The position numbers and the translations under genes are program-made. 64,000 bases of DNA, taken from assembly GCF_029263155.1 (NCBI RefSeq), contig NZ_JAJCYB010000063.1:1-64000 (forward strand). The letters run 5' to 3'. Shown piece after piece: positions 25,712-33,698 of the stretch. Position 1 is the stretch's first letter; the number at the start of each line of letters is the position of its first letter. The DNA comes from Pseudonocardia sp. GTDB lineage: Bacteria; Actinomycetota; Actinomycetes; Mycobacteriales; Pseudonocardiaceae. Under the pieces are notes generated by a model. That model did no database searches. It worked only from the letters and a program-made list of their open reading frames with translations, and had not been told where the DNA came from.

Positions 25712-27583
25712 TCAGGCCAGCGACTTCTCCAGCTGCGCGGACAGCGCCGCCGCGAACGCCGCGGGCTCGGCCAGCTCGCCGCCCTCGGCCAGCAGCGCCA
25801 TGCCGTGCAGCAGGCGCGCGACCCCGCGCAGCTCGTCGTCGTCGGGACGTTCGGCCTGGGCCCGGGCCAGTCCGGTGACCAGCGGGCTCGCCGGGTTGAG
25901 CTCCAGGATCCGCTTCACCGTCGGCGGCTCCTGCCCCATCGCGCGGTACATCTTCTCCAGTGTCGGCGTGAGGTCCCCGGGGTCACCGACCAGGCACGCC
26001 GCCGACGTGGTGAGCCGGTGCGACAGGCGCACCTCCTTCACCTCGTCCTCCAGCGTGGTGCCCAGCCAGGCCAGCAGGGCCTCGAAGCCCTGCTTGGTCT
26101 CGTCGTCGAGATCGTCACCGCCGAGGTCGACGTCGCCCTTGGCGATCGAGGTGAGCGGCTTCCCGTCGAACTCGGGGACCATCTCGACCCACACCTCGTC
26201 GACGGGGTCGGTCAGCAGCAGCACCTCGTAGCCCTTGGCGCGGAAGGCCTCCATGTGCGGCGAACCCTCCAGCGCCACCCGCGAGTCACCCGTCATGTAG
26301 TAGATCGCGTCCTGGCCCTCGGGCATGCGGGACACGTAGTCGCGCAGCGTGGTGGGCTGCTCGGCGTCGTGCGTGGTCGGGAACGAGCAGATCTCCAGGA
26401 TCGCCTGCCGGTTGTCGCCGTCGGAGATCAGCCCCTCCTTGACCGCGCGGCCCAGCTCCGACCAGAACGTGGCGTACTTCTCGGCGTCGGTGTCGAGCAT
26501 GGCGCGGACCGTCGAGAGCACCTTCTTGACCAGGCGCTTGCGGATCAGCTGGATCTGGCGGTCCTGCTGGAGGATCTCGCGCGAGACGTTGAGCGAGAGG
26601 TCCGCGGCGTCGACGACGCCCTTGACGAAGCGCAGGTACTCGGGGACCAGCGCCTCGCAGTCGTCCATGATGAACACGCGCTTGACGTAGAGCTGCACCC
26701 CGCGCCGCGAATCGCGCATGAACAGGTCCATCGGCGCGTGCGAGGGCAGGAACAGCAGCGCCTGGTACTCGAACGTGCCCTCCGCGGAGAGCCGGATCGT
26801 CTCCAGCGGCTCCTGCCAGTCGTGGCTGACGTGCCGGTAGAACTCGGTGTACTCCTCGGGCGTCACGTCGCTCTGCGGGCGCGACCACAGCGCCTTGCGC
26901 GAGTTGACCGGCTCGCTCTCGGACCCCATGCGGATGGGCCAGGTGATGAAATCCGAGTAGCGCTTGACGATCCGCTTGACCACGTGCTCGTCGGCGTAGT
27001 CGTGCAGCCCGTCCTCGGCGTCGACGGCCTTGAGGTGCAGCGTGATCGTGGTCCCCTGCGGCGCGTCCGGGGCGTCGGCGACGTCGTAGGTGCCCTCCCC
27101 CGCCGACTCCCAGTGCACCCCGGCCGCCTCCCCGGCCCGCCGGGTGACCATCTCGACCCGCTCGGCGACCATGAAGCTGGAGTAGAAGCCCACCCCGAAC
27201 TGGCCGATCAGCTCCGCGGACGCCTCCTCCGAGGACCCGCCGTTCTCCTTGGCGGCCCGCAGCTGTGCGAGCATCTCGGCGCTGCCCGAGCGGGCGATGG
27301 TGCCGATCAGGCCGACGACGTCGTCGCGGCTCATGCCGATCCCGTTGTCGCGCACCGTGAGCGTGCGCGCCTCGGGGTCGGTCTCGACCGCGATGTGCAG
27401 GTCGGAGACGTCGACGTCGAGGTCCTTGTCCTGGTAGGACGCGAGCCGCAGCTTGTCGAGCGCGTCGGAGGAGTTGGAGATCAGCTCGCGCAGGAAGACG
27501 TCCTTGTTCGAGTAGATGGAGTGGATCATCAGCTGGAGCAGCTGACGGGCCTCCGCCTGGAACTCGATCGTCTCGGTCGACAT
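25712..27583 (-). CDS. htpG: Molecular chaperone HtpG (Hsp90)
   Basis: 623 residues from ATG 27583, preceded by GAGAGGA at ~10 bases. GHKL ATPase motifs: ELISNSSDALDKLR, VRDNGIGMSRDDV, IGQFGVGFYSSF. Middle-domain segments RGVQLYVKRVFIMDD and LNVSREILQQDRQI follow, then the C-terminal dimerisation domain. Cytoplasmic ATP-dependent chaperone. Codons upstream in the same frame do not encode HtpG sequence, so this start is firm. Four phased GTGCAC sites lie 70-135 bases upstream of the start codon. Confidence 0.95.
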   Translation of the reverse strand: MSTETIEFQAEARQLLQLMIHSIYSNKDVFLRELISNSSDALDKLRLASYQDKDLDVDVSDLHIAVETDPEARTLTVRDNGIGMSRDDVVGLIGTIARSGSAEMLAQLRAAKENGGSSEEASAELIGQFGVGFYSSFMVAERVEMVTRRAGEAAGVHWESAGEGTYDVADAPDAPQGTTITLHLKAVDAEDGLHDYADEHVVKRIVKRYSDFITWPIRMGSESEPVNSRKALWSRPQSDVTPEEYTEFYRHVSHDWQEPLETIRLSAEGTFEYQALLFLPSHAPMDLFMRDSRRGVQLYVKRVFIMDDCEALVPEYLRFVKGVVDAADLSLNVSREILQQDRQIQLIRKRLVKKVLSTVRAMLDTDAEKYATFWSELGRAVKEGLISDGDNRQAILEICSFPTTHDAEQPTTLRDYVSRMPEGQDAIYYMTGDSRVALEGSPHMEAFRAKGYEVLLLTDPVDEVWVEMVPEFDGKPLTSIAKGDVDLGGDDLDDETKQGFEALLAWLGTTLEDEVKEVRLSHRLTTSAACLVGDPGDLTPTLEKMYRAMGQEPPTVKRILELNPASPLVTGLARAQAERPDDDELRGVARLLHGMALLAEGGELAEPAAFAAALSAQLEKSLA

Positions 27584-27653
27584 GTGGCCGGGGTCCTCTC
27601 GTGCTGGTCGGGGGTTGCGCGGTCTGACGATATCCGCGCCGGCGCGTGGCGCC

Positions 27654-27717
27654 GTGCACACCTCCTGGTCACCGTGCACAGGCCGTGCGGTGTGCACGCC
27701 GGCGGTCAGGTGTGCAC
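27654..27717. promoter_or_regulatory. Array of four GTGCAC sites, ~20-bp spaced, upstream of htpG
   Basis: GTGCAC occurs at 27654, 27674, 27692 and 27712. Extended forms are GTGCACAC and GTGCACAG for the first two and GTGTGCAC for the last two, so the array has inverted symmetry. Spacing of 20, 18 and 20 bases is close to two helical turns, as for cooperative operators. It lies between htpG and the hydrolase remnant. The regulator is unknown; no CIRCE or HAIR element was seen. Confidence 0.45.
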
Positions 27718-27811
27718 GGCCGGCCGCGGTGCTGCTGCCCACGACCGTGGTCGGCCGCGCCCGCACCGTGGCCGCCGATGAGTTCCCGGCATCACCGACG
27801 TCAACAGGGGC

Positions 27812-27954
27812 ATGGACACCCACACACTGCGCACCCCCGGCGCCGACCTCGTCTACGACGTCCACGGCCCGCTGCCCACCGCCGGCTTCCGCGCGCTGGC
27901 CTCGCACCTGCCCGACCGCACCGTGGTCGCCTACGATCCGCGCGGTCCCGGGCG
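27812..27954 (+). pseudogene. Alpha/beta-hydrolase N-terminal remnant
   Basis: The frame MDTHTLRTPGADLVYDVHGP then GFRALASHLPDRTVVAYDPRG resembles the first ~60 residues of actinobacterial alpha/beta-hydrolases. About 15 residues seem to be missing between VHGPLPTA and GFRALASH (the oxyanion-loop part), and similarity stops at YDPRGPGR. There it runs into the 3' end of the convergent MFS gene; the remainder of the ORF is antisense of that gene. Best read as a deletion remnant. Confidence 0.55.
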
Positions 27955-29130
27955 CGGTGTCGCCGCGACCGCTGCCGTCAGCGCAGCCGCGATCCCGCCG
28001 AGCAGGAACGGCGCGGTCGCGCCCGCCGCAGCGGCGAGCCCGGCGGCGAGGGGCGAGCTCACGACCGTCGCGCCCAGCAGGACCGTGGCGAACAGGGCCA
28101 TGACGCGACCGAGTATGTCGGGTCGGGCCCGTTGCAGCTGGGCGAGGACGGTGCTGAGCAGCACGGACCAGCCGAGGCCCGCGACGGCCAGGCCCGCCGG
28201 GGCGAGCGCGGGAGCGAGCCCGACGAGCAGTTGCCCGGCGGCCACCACTCCCGTCGCCGCGGCCGCCGTGCGTGGGTCCGGGCGACCGATCACGGCGGCG
28301 ACGAGGGTCCCGACGAGGGATCCCGCGGTGAACACCGCCAGCGCCGCCCCGATCGCGCCCGCTCCCCCGCCGAGCTGCTCCTGCACGAGGATGGGCACGC
28401 TGACCTGGTAGGAGAACGTGGTCGTGGCGACGACGGCGAGCACGACGACGGGCCTGCGCAGTGTCGGGGTGTGCCACACGTGGGCCAGGCCGTCGCGGAC
28501 CTGCCGCGGCGCGCGGGGCGTGCGCGGGCTGGCCCCGATCGGGAGCGTCGCGAGCACGGCGACGTCGACGAGGAACGACAGCGCGTTGATCCCGAACACC
28601 ACGGCCGCGCCGAACGCCGGCACGAGCAGCCCGCCGAGCGCCGCGCCCAGCGTCATCCCGGCCAGCATCAGCGTCCCGCTGAGCGCGGCCGCGGCCGGCG
28701 CGGCGGCGGCCGGGACGAGCTGCGGGGTCAGCGCGCGCCGGGCCGGGGTGTCGACCGCGTTGACGGTCCCCCAGACCAGGGCGAGCACGCCGATCACCGG
28801 CAGGGTCAGCCGGCCGGTGGCGGCCGCGACGGCGAACACCACGGCGACCAGACCCAGCCCGGCCTCGGCCGCCATCAGCAACGTCCGCCGGTCGACGCGG
28901 TCGGCGAGCGCGCCGCACCACGGTCCGAGCACCAGCGTCGGGAGGAACTGCAGCATCACCACCCAGCCCAGTGCCCCCGGATCCAGCGCGACCACGACGG
29001 CCGACAGGGCCACGACCTGCGCCCACGAGCACGTGATCGACGGCAGCTGGCCGGCCACGTAGCGCCGGAACGCCCGGCTGCGCAGGGGCGCGAGCCCGGT
29101 ACGCAGCGGGGCGTCGGTTGCGGGTGTCAC
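27931..29130 (-). CDS. MFS transporter (enterobactin/macrolide-efflux type)
   Basis: 399 residues from GTG 29130, which overlaps the MAPEG stop (GTGA). About 12 hydrophobic helices; the MFS loop 2-3 motif GPWCGALADRVDRRTLLMAA is present, and the N-terminus (RSRAFRRYVAGQLPS) matches the DHA3 efflux group. The last residues (RPGPRGS) are encoded by the antisense of the hydrolase remnant, so the original C-terminus may have been replaced by a deletion junction; membrane helices appear complete. Third gene of a minus-strand operon with GshB-like and MAPEG proteins. Confidence 0.82.
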   Translation of the reverse strand: MTPATDAPLRTGLAPLRSRAFRRYVAGQLPSITCSWAQVVALSAVVVALDPGALGWVVMLQFLPTLVLGPWCGALADRVDRRTLLMAAEAGLGLVAVVFAVAAATGRLTLPVIGVLALVWGTVNAVDTPARRALTPQLVPAAAAPAAAALSGTLMLAGMTLGAALGGLLVPAFGAAVVFGINALSFLVDVAVLATLPIGASPRTPRAPRQVRDGLAHVWHTPTLRRPVVVLAVVATTTFSYQVSVPILVQEQLGGGAGAIGAALAVFTAGSLVGTLVAAVIGRPDPRTAAAATGVVAAGQLLVGLAPALAPAGLAVAGLGWSVLLSTVLAQLQRARPDILGRVMALFATVLLGATVVSSPLAAGLAAAAGATAPFLLGGIAAALTAAVAATPRPGPRGS

Positions 29131-29558
29131 CACAGCGTGAAGACCGCGGCGACGGCCAGCGCGACGCCGAACAGGTACGTGCCCACGGCCCCGGCCATGC
29201 TCGCCGGGCGGTGCTGGGCGAGCGAGCGCGCCGACAGCATCCCGTAGGCGTGCAGCAGCCGCGCCAGCGTGGCGCCTGCGACGAGCGGGACGGCCACCCA
29301 CGCCGGGCTGCCGAACCCCACCACGAGGAACAGCACGGCGAGGTAGGCCACGTACTCGCTGGCGTTGCCGTGCGCGCGCTGGGCGATGAGCAGCGGGGAC
29401 GCCGGGTCGGTCGGCATCTGCGACCCGCCGACCTTGGCGGTGACGCCCCGCAGGCGCGAGACGTTGAAGCCGAGCACGAAGAGCATCGCGCCGAGCACGG
29501 CGACGCCGACGACGGCGGCGGCCAGCGACACGGACGAGACTGCGGGCAGGCCGGTCAT
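29127..29558 (-). CDS. MAPEG-domain membrane protein
   Basis: 143 residues with four hydrophobic segments. MAPEG signatures: AQRAHGNASEYVAYLAVLFL (Arg/Asn/Glu glutathione-site residues) and ARLLHAYGM. The family comprises membrane-associated glutathione-dependent enzymes in eukaryotes and poorly known bacterial homologues. The start overlaps the stop of the ATP-grasp glutathione synthetase-like gene (ATGA). That placement suggests a glutathione-linked function. Confidence 0.85.
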   Translation of the reverse strand: MTGLPAVSSVSLAAAVVGVAVLGAMLFVLGFNVSRLRGVTAKVGGSQMPTDPASPLLIAQRAHGNASEYVAYLAVLFLVVGFGSPAWVAVPLVAGATLARLLHAYGMLSARSLAQHRPASMAGAVGTYLFGVALAVAAVFTLW

Positions 29559-30568
29559 GCCGGTCTCCTCTCGGGAGCGGGTCGGGGTTGCGCCGGCAGC
29601 GCGCCGGCGAGTGCGAGGTCGACGACGTCGGCGCAGAGCGTCCAGCCGAGGAGGGCGTCGGCCTTGCGGAGGCCACCGACGCTGGTCACGTTCACCTCGA
29701 TGAGATGACGGCCGATGACGTCGAGCCCGGCGAGGTGGATGCCGTGGCGTCGCAGGGTCGGTGCCAGGCGGGAGCAGATCTCGCGGTCGCGGTCGGTGAC
29801 GGGCGCCTCGACCTGCGGGTCGCCGATCCGGAAGTCACCGTCGGCTGCCGGGAAGCGCTGGACGGCGCCGACCGGGTCGCCCGCCACCACGAACACCCGC
29901 TTGTTGCCCGCGCTCACCTCGCGCAGGTAGGGCTGCAGCACCGCGGCCCGGGTCCCGGCGCGGGTCACGATCTCGACGAGCGAGGCCAGGTTCGGGTCGT
30001 GGCGGTCCAGGCGCAGCACGCCTCGGCCGGCGAACCCGTCGACGGGTTTGACGACGACCACGCGGTGTTCGGCGACGAACGCGAGGACCGTCGCGGGATC
30101 GGCGCTGACCACGGTGTCCGGAGCGAGGTCGGGGTAGTGCAGCGGCAGCAGATGCTCGCTGCAGGCCCGCAGCCCGGCCGGGGCGTTGACCAGCGCCGTC
30201 CGCGCCGGGTCGACGAGGTCGAGCACCAGGGTCGCGGTGACGAACGCCTCGTCGAGCGGCGGCTCGGTGCGCAGGAAGACGGCGGCGGCCTCGTCGAGCC
30301 ACAGCCGGGCGGGCTCGCCGGTGCGGTACCACGGATCGGGGACCGACCAGTGACATCCCCGGGCGGGGACGCTCGGTGCGAGCCACACGGGGGTGGCCAG
30401 GCACCGGGCCCGCCCGTCGACGGCCTCCAGCGCCACCGCGCCGGCCGTCCACACGCGCGCACCACGCTCCTGCGCCGCGTGCATCATGCCGATGCTGGTG
30501 TCCCGCGCCGGATCGAGGCGCTCCAGCGGATCGACGACGAACACCACATCGGCGGTCTCGGGGTGCAT
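29555..30568 (-). CDS. Glutathione synthetase-like ATP-grasp ligase (GshB-like)
   Basis: 337 residues from ATG 30568. Prokaryotic GshB layout: N-terminal DVVFVVDPLERLDPARDTSI and MMHAAQERG, then ATP-grasp with VVVKPVDGFAGRGVLRL, a YLREVSAGNKRVFVV segment, GDFRIGDPQV and the Mg2+-binding ...LIEVNVTSVGGLRKADALLG end. GshB joins gamma-Glu-Cys and glycine. Most actinobacteria use mycothiol, so a GshB-like gene is notable; no gshA is in the window. It heads the operon with MAPEG and MFS genes. Confidence 0.8.
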   Translation of the reverse strand: MHPETADVVFVVDPLERLDPARDTSIGMMHAAQERGARVWTAGAVALEAVDGRARCLATPVWLAPSVPARGCHWSVPDPWYRTGEPARLWLDEAAAVFLRTEPPLDEAFVTATLVLDLVDPARTALVNAPAGLRACSEHLLPLHYPDLAPDTVVSADPATVLAFVAEHRVVVVKPVDGFAGRGVLRLDRHDPNLASLVEIVTRAGTRAAVLQPYLREVSAGNKRVFVVAGDPVGAVQRFPAADGDFRIGDPQVEAPVTDRDREICSRLAPTLRRHGIHLAGLDVIGRHLIEVNVTSVGGLRKADALLGWTLCADVVDLALAGALPAQPRPAPERRPA

Positions 30569-30694
30569 GCCCGCAGGTTCGCGCGACCCACCCGTCCGAA
30601 CGTCAGTACCGCCACGGAGGAGCGGTACGGAACTTGTTCCCACCCCGTCCCGGGCGGTGGAGCACCTCCGCCCTGACCGCTCTGCCCGGTCGGA

Positions 30695-32059
30695 TCACGG
30701 CCGCGGGCGGCGCGTCCCCGTCACCCGTACCCGGAAGCCGTCCGTCGGCCCGGGTGTCGGGGCCGCCCGGCGGCGCAGCACGTAGCCGGGCGGGTCGAGG
30801 GCCAGGTCGAGCCGGTGGAACAGGCGCGCCGCGGTGAGCGTCATCTGCACGTCGGCGATCCCCTTGCCCAGACAGGTGTGTGGGCCCTTGCCGAAGGGTG
30901 CGTACGCCCCGGGGGTGGCGTGCTCACGGCGCCCGGGGCCGTAGCGGTCGATGTCGAACACGTGCGGGTCGGGGAAGAACTCGGGCAGGAAGTGCGGCAC
31001 GGTGATCGCGCAGTACACGGGCTCGCCCTCCCGGATCCGGTAGCCGGCGTACTCGAAGTCGCGGTCGGCCACCCGCGGCTGCGCGACGGCGATCGGGTAG
31101 AGGCGCATCGTCTCCAGCACCGCACCGGTGATCGACGGCAGGTCGGCGAGCGACTCCTCGGTCACCGGCCCGCGCGCGAACAGCGCGTCGGCCTCCGCGC
31201 GCACGCGGTGGAGCACCTCGGGATGCTTCAGCACCGCGTAGACGAGGGAGGCGAGGGTGTTGGCCACCGTGTCCAGGCCCGCGACATAGGGGCCGGTCAG
31301 GGCCAGCACCAGGTCGTTCTCCGCGACGAGCGCCGGGTCGCGGTCGCGGGCATCCATGATGTCGTCGACCAGCGTGCGCCGGTCCGCACTCGCCGCGGGC
31401 CGGGCGCGGTGGTCGCGGATCATCTGCTCGCCGAGTTCCTGGACGCGCGCCTTGGCCCGCCGGTACCTCGGGTGCCGGAGCACGAACTCCGGGCGCTGCT
31501 TCGTGACCAGGGCGTTCAGGATGTACAGGATCGTGGTGCGGATGTCGGTGACGTACTCCAGCGGCGCCCGCCCGGTGAGCAGCGTGCCGAGCTGGCTGGT
31601 CACCAGGTACTGGATCGCGGTGACGACGGGCACCGCCGCCCCGGGTCGCCAGTCCCGGTCGAGGCAGTCGTCGGTGATCGCGACGAGGTCGTCGAGCCGG
31701 CCCCGCAGGGCGTCGCGCGAGTACCCGCGCCGCATCACCTCGCGCAGCCTGCGGTGCTCGGGGCCGTCGACGCCGGTGAGCGTCCGGGTCGCGCCGTACT
31801 CGTCGACGAGCCCCTGCCACACCTCCCGCGACCGCAGGCACGCCTGCCCCTCGCGCGAGCCCATCCAGCGCGCCAGCTCCGGCCCGGCCAGCACCGTGAG
31901 CGTCTGGTTGAGCACCCGCACCCGGAACACCGGCCCGTGCTCGAGGTAGCCGCGGACGAAGCACGCCGCGGGGTCCCGCGCGAGCGCGGCGACGCTGCCC
32001 ACCACCGGCAGCCCGCGGACCACGGGGATCCGGTCGTCTGCGACAGCCGATGTGCTCAT
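30695..32059 (-). CDS. Cytochrome P450
   Basis: 454 residues, ATG 32059 with GAGGA five bases upstream. P450 motifs in order: I-helix PYVAGLDTVAN, K-helix ETMRLYP (ExxR), the PERF-like region HVFDIDRYGPGRRE and the heme loop FGKGPHTCLGKG with Cys ligand at about residue 397. Size and sequence resemble CYP125/CYP51-neighbour-type classes less than fungal-like bacterial P450s; substrate unknown. It needs ferredoxin and reductase partners, none of which is adjacent. Confidence 0.9.
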   Translation of the reverse strand: MSTSAVADDRIPVVRGLPVVGSVAALARDPAACFVRGYLEHGPVFRVRVLNQTLTVLAGPELARWMGSREGQACLRSREVWQGLVDEYGATRTLTGVDGPEHRRLREVMRRGYSRDALRGRLDDLVAITDDCLDRDWRPGAAVPVVTAIQYLVTSQLGTLLTGRAPLEYVTDIRTTILYILNALVTKQRPEFVLRHPRYRRAKARVQELGEQMIRDHRARPAASADRRTLVDDIMDARDRDPALVAENDLVLALTGPYVAGLDTVANTLASLVYAVLKHPEVLHRVRAEADALFARGPVTEESLADLPSITGAVLETMRLYPIAVAQPRVADRDFEYAGYRIREGEPVYCAITVPHFLPEFFPDPHVFDIDRYGPGRREHATPGAYAPFGKGPHTCLGKGIADVQMTLTAARLFHRLDLALDPPGYVLRRRAAPTPGPTDGFRVRVTGTRRPRP

Positions 32060-32156
32060 GTGGTCCTCACCCGCGCCAGCGTGCCGTCCGCTCGACGTCA
32101 CGTCCAGGAGCGTCCGCTCCGACGGCGTCCAGTGCCCGCGGGCGCGCGGGTCTCCG

Positions 32157-32573
32157 CTACGCGCCGCAGGATCCGGTGTCGATGTGCAGGTGCCTCGTGG
32201 TGGTCCAGCGGCACAGCCGGATGCCGACGACGACACCGGCGATCGAGGCCAGCGCCGGGAGGTAGCCGCTGCCGACCTGGATGATCGGGATGGCCGGGCA
32301 TCCCCCGGAGATCGCCCAGCCGACGCCGAACAGGGCCGCGCCGGGCACGACCCCGGCGTGGATGCGCGTGGGGGTCCGCCGCACCCGCAGCACCGCGAAG
32401 ACCACCACGATGATCGCGACGGCGCCCGCGAAGGCGAGGAACATGCGGAGGTCCTGGAAGGTGAACATGCGGTGCAGCTCGGCGTAGTCGCCGAACCCGA
32501 TGTTGGTGACCGTGAAGCCCAGTGCCAGGCCGGCGACGACGTTGGCGAGCAGGATCCCACCCTGGGTCCGCAT
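32157..32573 (-). CDS. YeeE/YedE family membrane protein (second half-subunit)
   Basis: 138 residues with four membrane spans; motif GVGWAISGGCPAIPIIQVGSG carries the conserved GGCP cysteine of YeeE/YedE (DUF395) half-proteins. The family imports thiosulfate or related sulfur species, and half-size proteins usually come as pairs. ATG 32573 overlaps the stop of the partner (TGATG). Third gene of a minus-strand operon with a Cys-rich protein and a longer YeeE/YedE protein. Confidence 0.8.
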   Translation of the reverse strand: MRTQGGILLANVVAGLALGFTVTNIGFGDYAELHRMFTFQDLRMFLAFAGAVAIIVVVFAVLRVRRTPTRIHAGVVPGAALFGVGWAISGGCPAIPIIQVGSGYLPALASIAGVVVGIRLCRWTTTRHLHIDTGSCGA

Positions 32574-33184
32574 CAGATGACCTTCCACAGCAGGAACGAC
32601 ACGACGACGGCCGTGCCGAAGAACACCGCGGTCGCCACGAGGCTCACCGGGTAGAGGCGCCCGCAGCCGTGCAGGCCGTGCCCCGAGCTGCAGCCGCCCG
32701 CGAGCCGGGTGCCGAAGCCGACGAGCAGGCCGCCGAGGAACAGGACGACGACCATGACCACCGGGTTGTCGGTGACGATCTCGGCGAAGCCGGGCCCCAT
32801 GTCGGGGCGGACCTCGAAGCGTCCGGACGTGGCGGCGGCCACGAACCCGCCGAGCAGGATCGAGACCAGGAGGGCGGCCTGGGTGACCAGCGGCGCCGGG
32901 CGCGGCGGGCGCCGCGCGGGCGGGTTCGCCGCCGCCCCGTGCCGCGGCCCGGGCGACACCGGGTACGGGTCGCCGGGCGAGTGCCCGGCGAGGGCGTCGA
33001 CCAGGGCGCGCTGGTCCACCTCGTCCCGGGCCCGGCGCCGTTCGAGATCACGCTCCGCGCGCCAGTGCAGGACGCGGTCCCACGCCCCGGACACGCCGAA
33101 GGATCGGTCGGTCGCCAGCGAGTACGCGATCGTGACCAGTGCGAGCCCGATCGCGCCCGCCCACCACGGCCAGTAGCTGCTCAT
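32573..33184 (-). CDS. YeeE/YedE family membrane protein (first half-subunit, with internal hydrophilic loop)
   Basis: 203 residues. An N-terminal membrane span (SSYWPWWAGAIGLALVTIAY) is followed by a ~60-residue Arg/Pro-rich cytoplasmic loop, then three to four spans with TRLAGGCSSGHGLHGCG, the two-Cys sulfur-transport motif of YeeE/YedE. The start overlaps the stop of the Cys-rich gene (ATGA at 33181-33184). Probably pairs with the protein at 32157-32573 to move thiosulfate or sulfide-type sulfur. Confidence 0.8.
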   Translation of the reverse strand: MSSYWPWWAGAIGLALVTIAYSLATDRSFGVSGAWDRVLHWRAERDLERRRARDEVDQRALVDALAGHSPGDPYPVSPGPRHGAAANPPARRPPRPAPLVTQAALLVSILLGGFVAAATSGRFEVRPDMGPGFAEIVTDNPVVMVVVLFLGGLLVGFGTRLAGGCSSGHGLHGCGRLYPVSLVATAVFFGTAVVVSFLLWKVI

Positions 33185-33612
33185 GCGGGGGTCCTCATCC
33201 ACTCGGCCAGGCGCGTCCACCACGAACGCGTCGGTCTCGGTTCCTGCACGGCTCGTGGTGCAGGCGCCGGAGGGTCGAACAACGAGCCGAGCTGCCGATC
33301 CCCGTCCGCCGGGACGGGCTCCCGCGGGGGCGCGTGTTCGAACAGCAGGTCGACGAGGGTGGGCGCGCCGCCCGCGGCCCGCCCGCCCGGCGGGGCTGCG
33401 GCTCCCCGGTCGGCCGCGGCACTCTGCAGGTGGTGCGCGTCGTGCCCGTTGGGGAGCAGGCTCAGCGGGACGTACTGCCCCCGCAGCGACTGCTGGTAGC
33501 GGGCACACCCGCGCCACCCGTCCGCGCTGTCGCAGTAGCAGCGTCGCCATCCCTCCAGGCTGGAGTTGAGCAGGGGGAACAGCGGGCATGCCGCCGTGTG
33601 TGAGCAGGCCAT
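33181..33612 (-). CDS. Cys-rich conserved hypothetical protein, 143 aa
   Basis: The N-terminus has clustered cysteines (MACSHTAACPLFPLL and WRRCYCDSADGWRGCARYQ, five Cys in the conserved part), followed by VPLSLLPNGHDAHH and a low-complexity Pro/Ala tail. The Cys pattern suggests a metal- or FeS-binding fold. It is translationally coupled to two YeeE/YedE sulfur transporters, so a sulfur-handling or redox-sensing role is a reasonable guess. No named family recognised. Confidence 0.7.
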   Translation of the reverse strand: MACSHTAACPLFPLLNSSLEGWRRCYCDSADGWRGCARYQQSLRGQYVPLSLLPNGHDAHHLQSAAADRGAAAPPGGRAAGGAPTLVDLLFEHAPPREPVPADGDRQLGSLFDPPAPAPRAVQEPRPTRSWWTRLAEWMRTPA

Positions 33613-33698
33613 GTCTGTCCGATCCGGTCAGGTCGGGCCCGGGGTCGACCCGAGACGTGGTGGAGGTCGGTGTCGCAGGGGCGTCGGCACCTCGTGAC

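Noticed and set aside
27812..28411. Intact 199-residue alpha/beta-hydrolase
   Set aside because: Only the first ~47 residues have hydrolase character; the rest is antisense to the MFS gene and the catalytic triad is absent.
27584..29032. N-terminal extension of HtpG to 1106 residues
   Set aside because: HtpG begins at MSTETIEFQAEARQLLQLMI; the upstream frame is Arg/Gly-rich and partly antisense to the MFS gene.
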